Part shown: positions 37,301-45,591 of the stretch, in pieces
Position numbering within the stretch: the stretch's first letter is position 1
How the letters are laid out: each line of letters starts with the position of its first letter
Assembly: GCF_015330165.1 (NCBI RefSeq)
Contig: NZ_JADDXT010000002.1
Coordinates: forward strand, 3,375,646-3,439,645
Source of the DNA: Zobellia roscoffensis
GTDB lineage: Bacteria; Bacteroidota; Bacteroidia; Flavobacteriales; Flavobacteriaceae
Reading direction: 5' to 3'
DNA length: 64,000 nt
The notes under the pieces: generated by a model
Told to the model about the DNA's origin: nothing
The model's input: only the letters and a program-made list of their open reading frames with translations
Databases searched by the model: none
Translations under genes and position numbers: made by a program

Positions 37301-40300
37301 ATCGGTACTGGTCCAATTGCAGATGATGACGGTGACGGACTTTCAGATATCGTCGATCCAAATGATAATACGACAGGTACGCTAGACGATGGCCCAGGTA
37401 CACCTTTACCAATTGATAATTTTGACGGAGATAGCGTGCCTAATCACTTAGACATAGATTCAGATAATGATGGTATTACAGATACTACAGAAGCTGGTGG
37501 TCTTGATGTTAATGGAGATGGTATAGTAGATGGTTTTGATGATACCGCTACAACAGACGGTTGGGATGATGCTACAGCTGCTTCTCCGCTTCCAATTCCT
37601 AACTCAGATACCACAGGTGGTCCAGATTACTTAGATATAGATGCAGATGATGATGGAATTCCAGATAATGTAGAAGCACAAACAACTGCTGGGTATATTC
37701 CGCCTGCAGATGCTGAAGCTGCTAACGGATTAGATACAAGTTATCCTGTTGGATTAACTCCAGAAGATACAGATGGTGATTTAATTCCAGATTACTTAGA
37801 TGCAGATTCTGATGCCGATGGTGTTAGTGATGTAGAGGAAGCAGGTCAAGGAACAATAACAGATCCTTTAGCTGATGCTGATGGAGATGGCTTAAATGAT
37901 GCTTTTGATGATACTACCCCTGCATATGATGCAAACAATGATTTGGATACTGGTGCAATCGCTACGGATAATGTAGATGATTTAGACACAGCAGAGGTTG
38001 ATTTTAGGTCAATTTTAGATTCTGACAACGATGGTATTATGGATACCGTGGATATTGATGATGATAATGACGGAATCTTAGATGTTGATGAAACAGGCGA
38101 TACAGACGGAGACGGTATTCCAGATAGTATTGACTTAGATTCTGATAACGATGGTATTCCAGATTCAATAGAAGCTGGTGGAACCGATGTTGATGGTGAC
38201 GGTCATATAGACTACCCAATTGCAGGTGACCCAACTTCTATGGTCGATACTAATAATGATGGTCTTGCAGATGAAATTTCAGCGACTCCTTTACCAGATG
38301 AAGATTCTGATGGTGATAGTATTGAAGATAGAATAGATTTAGATTCTGATAACGATGGTATTCCAGATGTAACTGAAGCTGGTGGTCCAGATACGGATAA
38401 CGATGGTGTTATAGACACATTCGCTACAGATACAGACCGTGACGGTTTGGCTGATAGTGTAGATCCTGCGGATGCAACAACTCCTGGTACGCCTTTAGAG
38501 AATCCTGATACTGATGGTGACGGATTTGATGATAGAATAGATACAGATTCTGATAATGATGGTATTCCAGATGTAACGGAAGCAGGTGGTTCTGACCCGG
38601 ATAACGATGGTGTTATCGGAACAGGAACTATTGCTGATGCAGATGGTGACGGACTTTCAGATATCGTAGATACAGATGATAATACAACGCCTACGGCTAC
38701 AGATGGTCCTGGTACAGCTTTACCAATAGATAATTTTGATGGTGATGCCAATCCTAACCACTTAGATATAGATGCCGATAATGATGGTATTCTAGATGTA
38801 GTTGAAAATGGTACGGGTGCTTTAGATACCAATAATGATGGAGCTATTGACAGTACTGATGATGTATTCTTAGATGCAAATGATAATGGTCAAGCCGATG
38901 CTACAGAAGGTACGGCCCCATTAAATACTGATACTACAGGTGGTGCAAACTATATTGATATAGATGCAGATGATGATGGTATTCCAGATAATGTAGAAGC
39001 ACAAACAACTGCTGCTTATGTTGAGCCAGATGATGCTTTTGACGCTGAAGGTTTAGATACCCAATATCCAAATGGTATTACACCAGAAGATACAGACGGT
39101 GATTTAATTCCTGATTACTTGGATCCTGATTCTGACGATGATGGTACGCCAGATATTATTGAAGCTGGTCAAGGAACTATGACTGATCCTTTAGCCGATG
39201 CTGATAATGACGGATTGAACGATGCCTTTGATGATACACCGGGTACAGATGTAAACAATGATTTGGATACAGGTGCAATCACTACGGATAACGAAGATGA
39301 TCTAGATACTGCTGAGGTTGATTTCAGATCTATATTAGATCGTGACCAAGATGGTATTATGGATATCGTTGATTTAGATGATGACAATGATGGTATTTCG
39401 GATTTAGATGAGTCCAACGGAGTTGATCCAAGTGCCGATGATGATGGCGATGGTATTGTAAACTACTTAGATGACGATCCTGCTGATCCACTAGTTGGTG
39501 ACGTGAACGGAATTGTAGAGCCAGCATTCGATTTTGACGGTGACGGTGTTCCAAACCATTTTGATATCGATGCGGATAATGACGGAATCTTTGATGTATA
39601 CGAAGCTGGTAATGATGCTTTAGATACGAATAATGACGGTGTTATCGATAGTGTTGATGCTGGTTTTCTAGATGCCAATAATGATGGTCAAGCAGATAAT
39701 TCAGAAGGTACTATTCCTTTAACTACAGATACAACGGGCAATGCAGATTTCTTGGATATAGATGCAGATGATGATGGTATTCCAGATAATGTAGAAGCAC
39801 AACCAACAGATGGGTATATCGAACCAGCAGATGCTTTCAGTAGAGATGGCGTAGATACAAATTACCCTAATGGTCTCAGACCGGAAGATACGGATGGCGA
39901 TTTAGTTCCTGATTATATAGATTTAGATTCTGACGGTGATGGTACTACGGATGTAGTGGAAGCCGGTCAAGGTGCAATTACAAATCCTTTAGCTGATGCT
40001 GATGGAGATGGGTTGAACGATGCCTTTGATGATACTCCGGGTAACGATGTGAACAATGATTTGGACACAGGTGCGATTACAACGGATAACGAAGATGATT
40101 TAGATACTGCTGAGGTTGATTTTAGATCTATACTAGATCGCGACCAAGATGGTATTATGGATATTGTTGATTTGGATGATGATAATGATGGTATTCCAGA
40201 TGTAGAAGAGTGTAGCGGTATGGGAAGTGTATCATTGATTCCTGATGGTGACTTTGGAGTAGGGGATATTGCTGCCGATACCTATTATAACGGTGCTGGA

Positions 40301-43300
40301 AATGGCGCTGGTAACCCGGATAATTATAATACGTATACCAAACCAATGCCTGCCAGTATTATGACAACATATACTAATGGTGAGCCAAGACCAGCAGATG
40401 GTAGCTATGCATTGGTTACGAACTCAATGGGTCTTTCGTATGTTGCAGGTGAGCCTATTCCTAACTTCTGGTTAGATATAGAAGACTACACCACAGATGC
40501 TCCGGGAGAATTAGGATATTTTGCATTGTTCAATGCAGATGGTACGGCAGGTCGTTTCTACGAACAAACTATAACAGGTTTAACGGTAGGAGAAACTTAT
40601 GAGTTTAAAACGGCAATTATCAACTTGTTCAACCCTGGATATGCAGATAACGGTACGGAAGTATTCTTAGGTAACACGCCTATAGCACCAAATGTTTCAA
40701 TGATAGTGCTGAATAGTGGAGGTACTGTTATGGATCAGTTTGATTCAGGAGATATTCCTAACGATGGAGAGTGGAAAGAAGTTTCTTTGGTCTTCACGGC
40801 TACGGATACAAGTATGACTTTCGCTATTGATAATAATACTGGCGGTGGTATCGGAAACGATTTTGGAATTGACGGTATTTCTTTAACGCAATCATGCGAT
40901 TTTGATGGTGATGGCATACCAAATCCATTCGACCTTGATTCTGACAATGATGGTATTCTTGATATTGTAGAAGCAGGTGGAACCGATACGGATAATGACG
41001 GTCGTGTTGATGGCTTTACAGATGCTAATGATGATGGTCTAGATGACGATACAGCAGCAGACCCATTACCGTTACCAAATACAGACACTGCAGGTAATCC
41101 AAACTTCTTGGATATTGATGCAGATGATGATGGTATTCCAGATAATGTAGAAGCACAACCTACAACAGGTTATATAGTTCCTGCGGATGCTTTCAACAGA
41201 GACGGTGTAGATACCAACTATCCAACAGGCTTAGTTCCTGAAGATACAGATGGTGATTTAACTCCGGATTATTTAGACTTGGATTCCGAGGATGATGGTA
41301 TATCGGATATGTTAGAAGCTGGTCAAGGTACTTTAGTAGATCCTTTAGCGGATGCTGATGGAGACGGATTGAACGATGCTTATGATGATACACCGGGTAA
41401 TGATGTAAACAATGATTTAGATGCAGGTGCTACTGATACAGATAATGTAGATGATACAGATATGGCTGAAGTAGATTTTAGATCTGTACTTGATCATGAC
41501 CAAGATGGTATTCCAGATACGGTAGATTTGGATGACGATAACGATGGTATCTCAGATTTAGATGAGGCCAACGGAATCGATCCAAGTGCGGATGATGACA
41601 ATGATGGTGTTCCAAACCATTCCGATGACGATCCAAACGATCCATTGGTTGGTGATGTAAACGGAACAACGGAACCAGCATTCGATTTTGACGGTGACGG
41701 AATCCCTAACCACTTTGATATTGATGCCGATAATGATGGTATCGTAGATGTAGTGGAAGCTGGTAACGGAGATCTTGATACAAACAATGACGGTGTTATT
41801 GATAGTAATGATGACGGATTTGCCGATGCGACCGGTAACGGTCAAGCAGATAGTTCAGAAGGAACAGTTCCACCAAATACAGATGGTTCAGGTGAAGCTA
41901 ACTTCTTGGATATAGATGCTGATGATGATGGTATTCCAGATAATGTAGAAGCACAACCTACTGATGCGTATACCGTACCAGCAGATGCTTTTGACTTAAC
42001 AGGGTTGGATACCAATTATCCAGGTGGAATTGAGCCAGAAGATACGGATATGGATGGTATTCCCGATTATATCGATACAGACTCAGATGCAGATGGTATT
42101 TCAGATATGTTGGAAGCTGGTCAAGGTACTCTTGTAGATCCTTTAGCCGATGCTGATGCAGATGGTCTTAACGATGCTTTTGATGATACCCCTGGTATTA
42201 TTGTAAACAACGACTTAGTTACAGGAGCAATCGCTACGGATAACGAAGATGATGCAGATGTTACTGAAGTTGACTTTAGGTCAATGCTAGATACTGATCA
42301 AGATGGTATTCCAGATACGGTAGATTTGGATGATGATAACGATGGTATCTCAGATGTAGATGAGGCCAATGGAATCGACCCAAGTGCGGATGATGATAAC
42401 GATGGTGTTCCTAACCATTCGGATGATGATCCAAACGATCCTGCAATCGGAGATGTAAACGGAACAACGGAACCAGCGTTTGATTTTGACGGTGACGGAA
42501 TCCCGAACCACTTTGATATTGATGCAGATAATGATGGTATCGTAGATGTAGTGGAAGCTGGTAACCACGACCTTGATACGAACAATGACGGTGTAATCGA
42601 CAGTAATGATACCGGCTTTGCCGATGCGGACGATAACGGTCAAGCCGATAGCTCGGAAGGAACAACGCCACCAAATACAGATGGTACAGGTGAAGCTAAC
42701 TTCTTGGATATTGATGCGGATGATGACGGTATTCCGGACAACGTAGAAGCACAACCAACAGATGCTTACATAGCTCCAGCAGATGCTTTTGATGCAGCCG
42801 GATTGGATACCAATTATCCAAGTGGCATAGAGCCAGTAGATACAGATATGGATGGTACTCCTGATTATATCGATTCGGATTCAGATGCAGATGGTGTTTC
42901 TGATGCTCTGGAAGCGGGTCAAGGTACAATGACTGATCCTTTAGCCGATGCTGATGGAGATGGTCTTAACGATGCCTATGATGATACTCCTGGTTTAGAT
43001 GTAAACAATGATTTGGATACAGGTGCTATTGGCACGGATAACGAAGATGATGCTGATTTAACGCAAGTAGATTTTAGGGATATTCTAGACTTTGATCGTG
43101 ATGGTATTCCTGATACATTCGATCTTGATGATGATAACGATGGCATTTCGGATTTGGATGAAGCCAACGGAATCGACCCAAGTGCAGATGATGACAATGA
43201 TGGTGTTCCTAACCATTCTGATGATGATCCAAACAACCCTGCAATCGGAGATGTCAACGGAACAACAGAGCCAGCGTTCGATTTTGATGGTGACGGAATT

Positions 43301-44623
43301 CCTAACCACTTTGATATTGATGCCGATAATGATGGTATTACAGATGTAGTGGAATCAGGTAATGGTGCACTTGACACAAACAATGACGGTGTTATCGATG
43401 ATAACGATACTGGTTTTGCAGATGCGAATACTGATGGTCAAGCGGACAGTTCAGAAGGAACGGTTCCTCCAAATACAGATGGTAGAGGTGAAGCCAACTA
43501 CTTGGATATTGATGCGGATGACGATGGTATTCCAGATAACGTAGAAGCACAGCCTACCTTGGCGTATGTTGTTCCTGCCGATGCTTTTGATGAACAAGGG
43601 TTGGATACGAACTATCCAGTTGGATTGGTTCCAGAAGATACCGACGGAGACGGAACTCCGGATTACTTGGACCTTGATTCTGAAGATGACGGTGTTCTGG
43701 ATATTGATGAAGCGGGCCAAGGTACCTTTACAGGTGTTGATTCTGATTCTGATGGGTTGGATGATGGCTTTGATGATACTCCAGGTTTGGATGTAAACAA
43801 TGATTTGGATACTGGTGCTGATGGTACGGATAATGATGATGACGCTACAACTCCCGAAGTGAACTTCAGGGAAATAGGGGATAGCGATGGAGACGGAGTC
43901 CTTGACACTCAGGAGGAAGCAGACGGCACGGATAAGAACGACCCATGTGATTATGTAATAGAGAACGTTACTTTAGAATTCAGAGGTGACTACCTTATTG
44001 CAGATTGTGATGGCGATGGTGTAATAAATAGTCAGGAGCTAGAAGATGATACCAATCCTGAAGATCCTTGTGATTACAAAAAAAATAGTATTACCTTACA
44101 ACAAGGAGGGGATTATCTTATATCTGATTGTGATGAAGATGGTTTGACAACTTCTCAAGAAGAGGCCATAGGTACCGATCCGGATGTTGCGGATACGGAT
44201 GGTGATACTATCTTGGACGGACAGGAAATAGAAGACGGAACGGACCCTCTTAATCCTTGTGATTCATTGAATGGTGTACCTACGTTAGAAGCTGGTTGTG
44301 ATCCGGAATTGGTTGAGACAGGAATCTCTGTTATCAACGAAGTCATTACTCCAGATGGAGACGGTACAAACGATGAGTTCTTAATAGATAATATTGAGTC
44401 TTACCCTAATAACACGGTTCAGATTTATAACCGATGGGGTATCATAGTTTATGAAATGGACGGTTACGATAATGTTACGAACACCTTTAGAGGAGTTTCT
44501 AACGGAAGAGTTACTATTCAAACAGATTCGAAACTACCGGTTGGTGTATACTTCTATGTAATCAAATATGAGAACAAAGGAGATAACCTAAACAAGGCAG
44601 GCTATTTATATATCAACAGATAA
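31358..44623 (+). CDS. Giant secreted protein (4421 aa) with thrombospondin type 3 repeat tract and T9SS type B C-terminal domain
   Basis: A signal peptide (1-25, ending INAQ) sends it to the periplasm. Residues about 26-1576 are non-repetitive beta-rich domains, some DUF11-like (VTYTIRIENTNTAVG). Residues about 1577-4305 are a dense array of calcium-binding thrombospondin type 3 repeats (DxDxDG, as in DLDSDNDGIPDV), extremely acidic. Within it, residues about 2952-3180 form a separate jelly-roll-like domain bounded by cysteines (EECSG and TQSCDF). The end (about 4321-4421: VITPDGDGTNDEFLI, VQIYNRWG, GVYFYVIKY) is the gliding-motility-associated type B sorting domain used by the T9SS. The two following genes encode a PorP/SprF-like and an OmpA-like protein, which usually help secrete or anchor such proteins. 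An adhesin or gliding-surface role is inferred. Confidence 0.93.
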   Translation: MYSSLKTLLLTLFLILFYATCINAQIDSNRYTVTLNPEPLATCGGANNSLEEVFIRGKNPDCHDFSITFDLPAGVEYVANTAVITAQLGSSDYVLTEGGTPSDPIFTIQRPSDANWLNGDEVTFTFERSANCDAVQFLNSGGLFKDAHTINFQDAGGANSDSDTIETVSSYSLLAASLNISSITTVNANVGESYTRNITLAQGGNGCTETFTYYVDLGVDVDDEYTLSYAGTELTPASINGQVLTYLIDLNAAPFAGVVGNNDNCFDNGEVIVFQEEFRVDDCVDTAIVHNAYWGCNAGETCQAAEPQTGSLNFGANVPDIAISKVGSTTPDLCGAVTYTIRIENTNTAVGSMALDLGINIGRGANATPVSTADSNPLWGYERFETRQFSNFRFGTNPTFTPNNLASDTYVTTTTNTIPPDFFNSDPDGPGGFDDLDNDGYYDDLAPGDAIELSFDFTLTPKDDCGVSRLDYLGWEHNYIDTYFKDQCKSDRIPERIDIGYFNIIRDYQDVTEVEAPTDIVNNEDFVVSIAPAFYAGGAGLPTIDGTAMFSNDASSVWSITLTVPTGMALQTPLPAGFTQSGNEVTYSTTDMYAGKFKEWVDFPMTFTCGPNGVQSIPYTTNYTATSGAGVCWSQDIHCGTVNIYTHCPGGCVGPAIEGFKARRLTAGWTDDTMTTKVVLDDNTDGIKKYLAGDQMKITTTASINNISLDNLYFDLTYDTASLAAGGSDIITLIDTKITINDNSAGTSDSRAITNAPVLTTNGTTEHMLSFDLSDEKDLINAAYLFEGDATDRDIIELELTFEFSKDFQDIAYFELTNLRGEFFAFTDYPANTAPNRVGCDTWGDRAYYSRPRIYGANLSHATNGCTPSNGIIYNMVKNMAPADMHADEYRPLTLWTSTVVDIPEGARFTGNITSIQFQGAYSTTTGEFIATESGDQIIITPGPNFKNRDQGALVIPRLYVEFMGTCESPAVAQYDFTVNYDDFAYATPVPSSYTYTNTFSYTQPTFQIQSPLPTVNGDAYTVDFDTNISNTSPEDVDYNWLQVTSPVGINITGAFSVAAGVETPVNYYQSGDKTWIEAGTVASGATKSLRFKADFDDCQDQTVLVEHGWDCSGYPGYPDTSVTVSDFQAIGATCYQNSTSITLEPKGSQVQVAITNQPSAAQALCTPFNIGVDVISAQLGDLINPSLQFAIPGGDGGITIVSTDVTYPKGSLDPADTQSVTVTIENGIAKVNLLEHTGILALNGIAGNPAENSIDERTAHVDLEIQLECDFISNSEFTFKVYGEEPCGDLAAGNGSRVVSNSIQALGAVAPYNAISNINLPGFGAPIQGCGITDEISVVTTITGGTTGSSDFGKVTLRSGIEYVPLSFTSADGASFVSVATVGDHEELILQYPAGVTAGSTINFDFDFITTSEGICDDSAEVQIVNYVTVSGITCSTTNCADFQVATGSSYEIMPLEKPILVGTANDSFFSVDTSNNYEYHLSLDIENTALVDADAGYAYSVYCADVNGDIDGVAIATGTVAEAIPSTSTITDEIVFITSGAACTGTNYIVEFLPSSTNCQCEAILVEVSVASGAPLDLDDDNDGIPDVIEVYNGDADGDGTLDYEDPDFCAANFDGVNGWDCATMGLPDPDDDLDGDGSPNYYDTDFPTCGGLNANGVCINFDTDGDGVPNQLDLDSDNDGITDLVETGSGNIDADGDGVIDILTDVDNDGLADVIDNDTTDGPEGSTPCTPQNGCVQVNSTSNVFDTDGDGTTDDSGDFDGDGIINAYDLDSDNDGILDTVEAQTTSGFNAPGAIDPLTGIPAVGTDTNGIDPIDTDGDGNPDYLDLDADNDGITDTLEAGGEDVDGDGAVDSFVDADGNGVADSVDATPLPDEDSDNDGILDRLDLDSDNDGIPDVTEAGGMDGDGDGIIDTFMTDTDNDGLADSVDPVGPASPGTPIPNPDTDNDGLDDRLDLDSDNDGIPDVIEAGGSDPDNDGRIGTGPIADDDGDGLSDIVDPNDNTTGTLDDGPGTPLPIDNFDGDSVPNHLDIDSDNDGITDTTEAGGLDVNGDGIVDGFDDTATTDGWDDATAASPLPIPNSDTTGGPDYLDIDADDDGIPDNVEAQTTAGYIPPADAEAANGLDTSYPVGLTPEDTDGDLIPDYLDADSDADGVSDVEEAGQGTITDPLADADGDGLNDAFDDTTPAYDANNDLDTGAIATDNVDDLDTAEVDFRSILDSDNDGIMDTVDIDDDNDGILDVDETGDTDGDGIPDSIDLDSDNDGIPDSIEAGGTDVDGDGHIDYPIAGDPTSMVDTNNDGLADEISATPLPDEDSDGDSIEDRIDLDSDNDGIPDVTEAGGPDTDNDGVIDTFATDTDRDGLADSVDPADATTPGTPLENPDTDGDGFDDRIDTDSDNDGIPDVTEAGGSDPDNDGVIGTGTIADADGDGLSDIVDTDDNTTPTATDGPGTALPIDNFDGDANPNHLDIDADNDGILDVVENGTGALDTNNDGAIDSTDDVFLDANDNGQADATEGTAPLNTDTTGGANYIDIDADDDGIPDNVEAQTTAAYVEPDDAFDAEGLDTQYPNGITPEDTDGDLIPDYLDPDSDDDGTPDIIEAGQGTMTDPLADADNDGLNDAFDDTPGTDVNNDLDTGAITTDNEDDLDTAEVDFRSILDRDQDGIMDIVDLDDDNDGISDLDESNGVDPSADDDGDGIVNYLDDDPADPLVGDVNGIVEPAFDFDGDGVPNHFDIDADNDGIFDVYEAGNDALDTNNDGVIDSVDAGFLDANNDGQADNSEGTIPLTTDTTGNADFLDIDADDDGIPDNVEAQPTDGYIEPADAFSRDGVDTNYPNGLRPEDTDGDLVPDYIDLDSDGDGTTDVVEAGQGAITNPLADADGDGLNDAFDDTPGNDVNNDLDTGAITTDNEDDLDTAEVDFRSILDRDQDGIMDIVDLDDDNDGIPDVEECSGMGSVSLIPDGDFGVGDIAADTYYNGAGNGAGNPDNYNTYTKPMPASIMTTYTNGEPRPADGSYALVTNSMGLSYVAGEPIPNFWLDIEDYTTDAPGELGYFALFNADGTAGRFYEQTITGLTVGETYEFKTAIINLFNPGYADNGTEVFLGNTPIAPNVSMIVLNSGGTVMDQFDSGDIPNDGEWKEVSLVFTATDTSMTFAIDNNTGGGIGNDFGIDGISLTQSCDFDGDGIPNPFDLDSDNDGILDIVEAGGTDTDNDGRVDGFTDANDDGLDDDTAADPLPLPNTDTAGNPNFLDIDADDDGIPDNVEAQPTTGYIVPADAFNRDGVDTNYPTGLVPEDTDGDLTPDYLDLDSEDDGISDMLEAGQGTLVDPLADADGDGLNDAYDDTPGNDVNNDLDAGATDTDNVDDTDMAEVDFRSVLDHDQDGIPDTVDLDDDNDGISDLDEANGIDPSADDDNDGVPNHSDDDPNDPLVGDVNGTTEPAFDFDGDGIPNHFDIDADNDGIVDVVEAGNGDLDTNNDGVIDSNDDGFADATGNGQADSSEGTVPPNTDGSGEANFLDIDADDDGIPDNVEAQPTDAYTVPADAFDLTGLDTNYPGGIEPEDTDMDGIPDYIDTDSDADGISDMLEAGQGTLVDPLADADADGLNDAFDDTPGIIVNNDLVTGAIATDNEDDADVTEVDFRSMLDTDQDGIPDTVDLDDDNDGISDVDEANGIDPSADDDNDGVPNHSDDDPNDPAIGDVNGTTEPAFDFDGDGIPNHFDIDADNDGIVDVVEAGNHDLDTNNDGVIDSNDTGFADADDNGQADSSEGTTPPNTDGTGEANFLDIDADDDGIPDNVEAQPTDAYIAPADAFDAAGLDTNYPSGIEPVDTDMDGTPDYIDSDSDADGVSDALEAGQGTMTDPLADADGDGLNDAYDDTPGLDVNNDLDTGAIGTDNEDDADLTQVDFRDILDFDRDGIPDTFDLDDDNDGISDLDEANGIDPSADDDNDGVPNHSDDDPNNPAIGDVNGTTEPAFDFDGDGIPNHFDIDADNDGITDVVESGNGALDTNNDGVIDDNDTGFADANTDGQADSSEGTVPPNTDGRGEANYLDIDADDDGIPDNVEAQPTLAYVVPADAFDEQGLDTNYPVGLVPEDTDGDGTPDYLDLDSEDDGVLDIDEAGQGTFTGVDSDSDGLDDGFDDTPGLDVNNDLDTGADGTDNDDDATTPEVNFREIGDSDGDGVLDTQEEADGTDKNDPCDYVIENVTLEFRGDYLIADCDGDGVINSQELEDDTNPEDPCDYKKNSITLQQGGDYLISDCDEDGLTTSQEEAIGTDPDVADTDGDTILDGQEIEDGTDPLNPCDSLNGVPTLEAGCDPELVETGISVINEVITPDGDGTNDEFLIDNIESYPNNTVQIYNRWGIIVYEMDGYDNVTNTFRGVSNGRVTIQTDSKLPVGVYFYVIKYENKGDNLNKAGYLYINR
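39338..43879 (+). repeat. Tandem 798-bp coding repeats inside the giant surface protein gene
   Basis: Units that begin with the Asp-x-Asp-x-Asp-Gly segment after EVDFR start at 39338, 40136, 41492, 42290 and 43088. The spacing is exactly 798 bp (266 codons) for 39338-40136, 41492-42290 and 42290-43088. It is 1356 bp for the unit at 40136, which carries an inserted domain, and 792 bp for the last unit, which ends at 43879. The last three units are very alike at the DNA level. A shorter-period relative of the same unit starts at 38018. This indicates repeated unequal exchange within the gene. Confidence 0.9.
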
Positions 44624-44648
44624 AGTATTTTCCAATAAATAAACAACC

Positions 44649-45581
44649 ATGAAAAAATTATTTTTAACATTCTTACTTGTCTTTTCGGGCATGGCAATGG
44701 TCTTTTCTCAGCAAGATGCGCAATACACACAGTATATGTACAATACTATATCCGTGAATCCTGCGTATGCGGGTTCAAGGGGCGTATTCAGTGTTACTGC
44801 GTTGCACCGGTCTCAATGGGTCGGTCTAGATGGCGCACCTACCACACAGACCTTAAATTTTCACACCCCTGTTTCGGACAAAGTAGGTTTGGGTTTGTCC
44901 GTGGTAAATGATGAGATAGGTAACGGTACCAATCAGGATACATATATAGATGCCGCTTTTTCATATACTATAAAGACCTCGCGAGAAGGCAAAATTTCTT
45001 TCGGACTAAAAGCGGGAGGGCACCTTTTGAACGTCGATTTTTCAAAATTGAGAAATTATGGGGCAGAGAGTAACCTTCCTAATATTGATAATAAATTTTC
45101 ACCTAACATTGGGGCTGGGGTTTACTATCATACAAATCATTTTTATGCAGGTTTGTCGGTTCCCAATTTTTTACAAACAGAACATTTTGATGGTTCGGAT
45201 GTTAATAGTACATCGCTTCTAGCGGAGGAACGTATGAACTTCTATTTTATAACAGGTTATGTGTTTGATGTGAACGATAGGTTGAAGTTCAAGCCAGCGG
45301 GCCTGATAAAGGCGGTAAAGGGAGCGCCCTTACAAATAGATCTAAGCGCGAACTTTCTATTGAACGATAAGTTTTCTTTAGGAGCTGCTTACCGTTGGGA
45401 TGCTGCTGTGAGTGCCCTTTTCGGGTTTCAGTTAAGTGATCAGTTTATGGTTGGCTTGGCTTATGATAGAGAAATTACAGATCTAGGAGCTACAAGGTTC
45501 AATGATGGCTCTTTTGAGATTTTTCTCAGATATGAGTTCTTGAACAGGTACAAACGAGTAATTACACCAAGATTCTTTTAA
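44649..45581 (+). CDS. PorP/SprF-family T9SS-associated outer-membrane protein
   Basis: This 310-aa protein has a signal peptide (ending VFSQ) and the PorP/SprF family start QDAQYTQYMYNTISVNPAYAGSRG, followed by LHRSQWVGLDGAPTTQTLNFHTP. The remaining sequence alternates as an outer-membrane barrel and ends with an aromatic residue (RFF). SprF is needed to deliver the type B protein SprB to the surface in Flavobacterium johnsoniae, and genes of this family often sit just after a type B-domain protein. Here it starts 25 bases after the giant gene. A dedicated partner role is inferred from that arrangement. Confidence 0.95.
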   Translation: MKKLFLTFLLVFSGMAMVFSQQDAQYTQYMYNTISVNPAYAGSRGVFSVTALHRSQWVGLDGAPTTQTLNFHTPVSDKVGLGLSVVNDEIGNGTNQDTYIDAAFSYTIKTSREGKISFGLKAGGHLLNVDFSKLRNYGAESNLPNIDNKFSPNIGAGVYYHTNHFYAGLSVPNFLQTEHFDGSDVNSTSLLAEERMNFYFITGYVFDVNDRLKFKPAGLIKAVKGAPLQIDLSANFLLNDKFSLGAAYRWDAAVSALFGFQLSDQFMVGLAYDREITDLGATRFNDGSFEIFLRYEFLNRYKRVITPRFF

Positions 45582-45591
45582 TATATAAGAT

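Noticed and set aside
38212..38832. Long Ser/Pro-rich open frames on the minus strand opposite the thrombospondin repeats
   Set aside because: They result from the regular GAT/GGT codon pattern of the repeats on the + strand; composition is low-complexity and no start signals are present.
39338..43879. Regular repeats that might be taken for a CRISPR or other non-coding array
   Set aside because: The repeats are long, in frame and translated as DxDxDG calcium-binding units; no spacers or cas genes.
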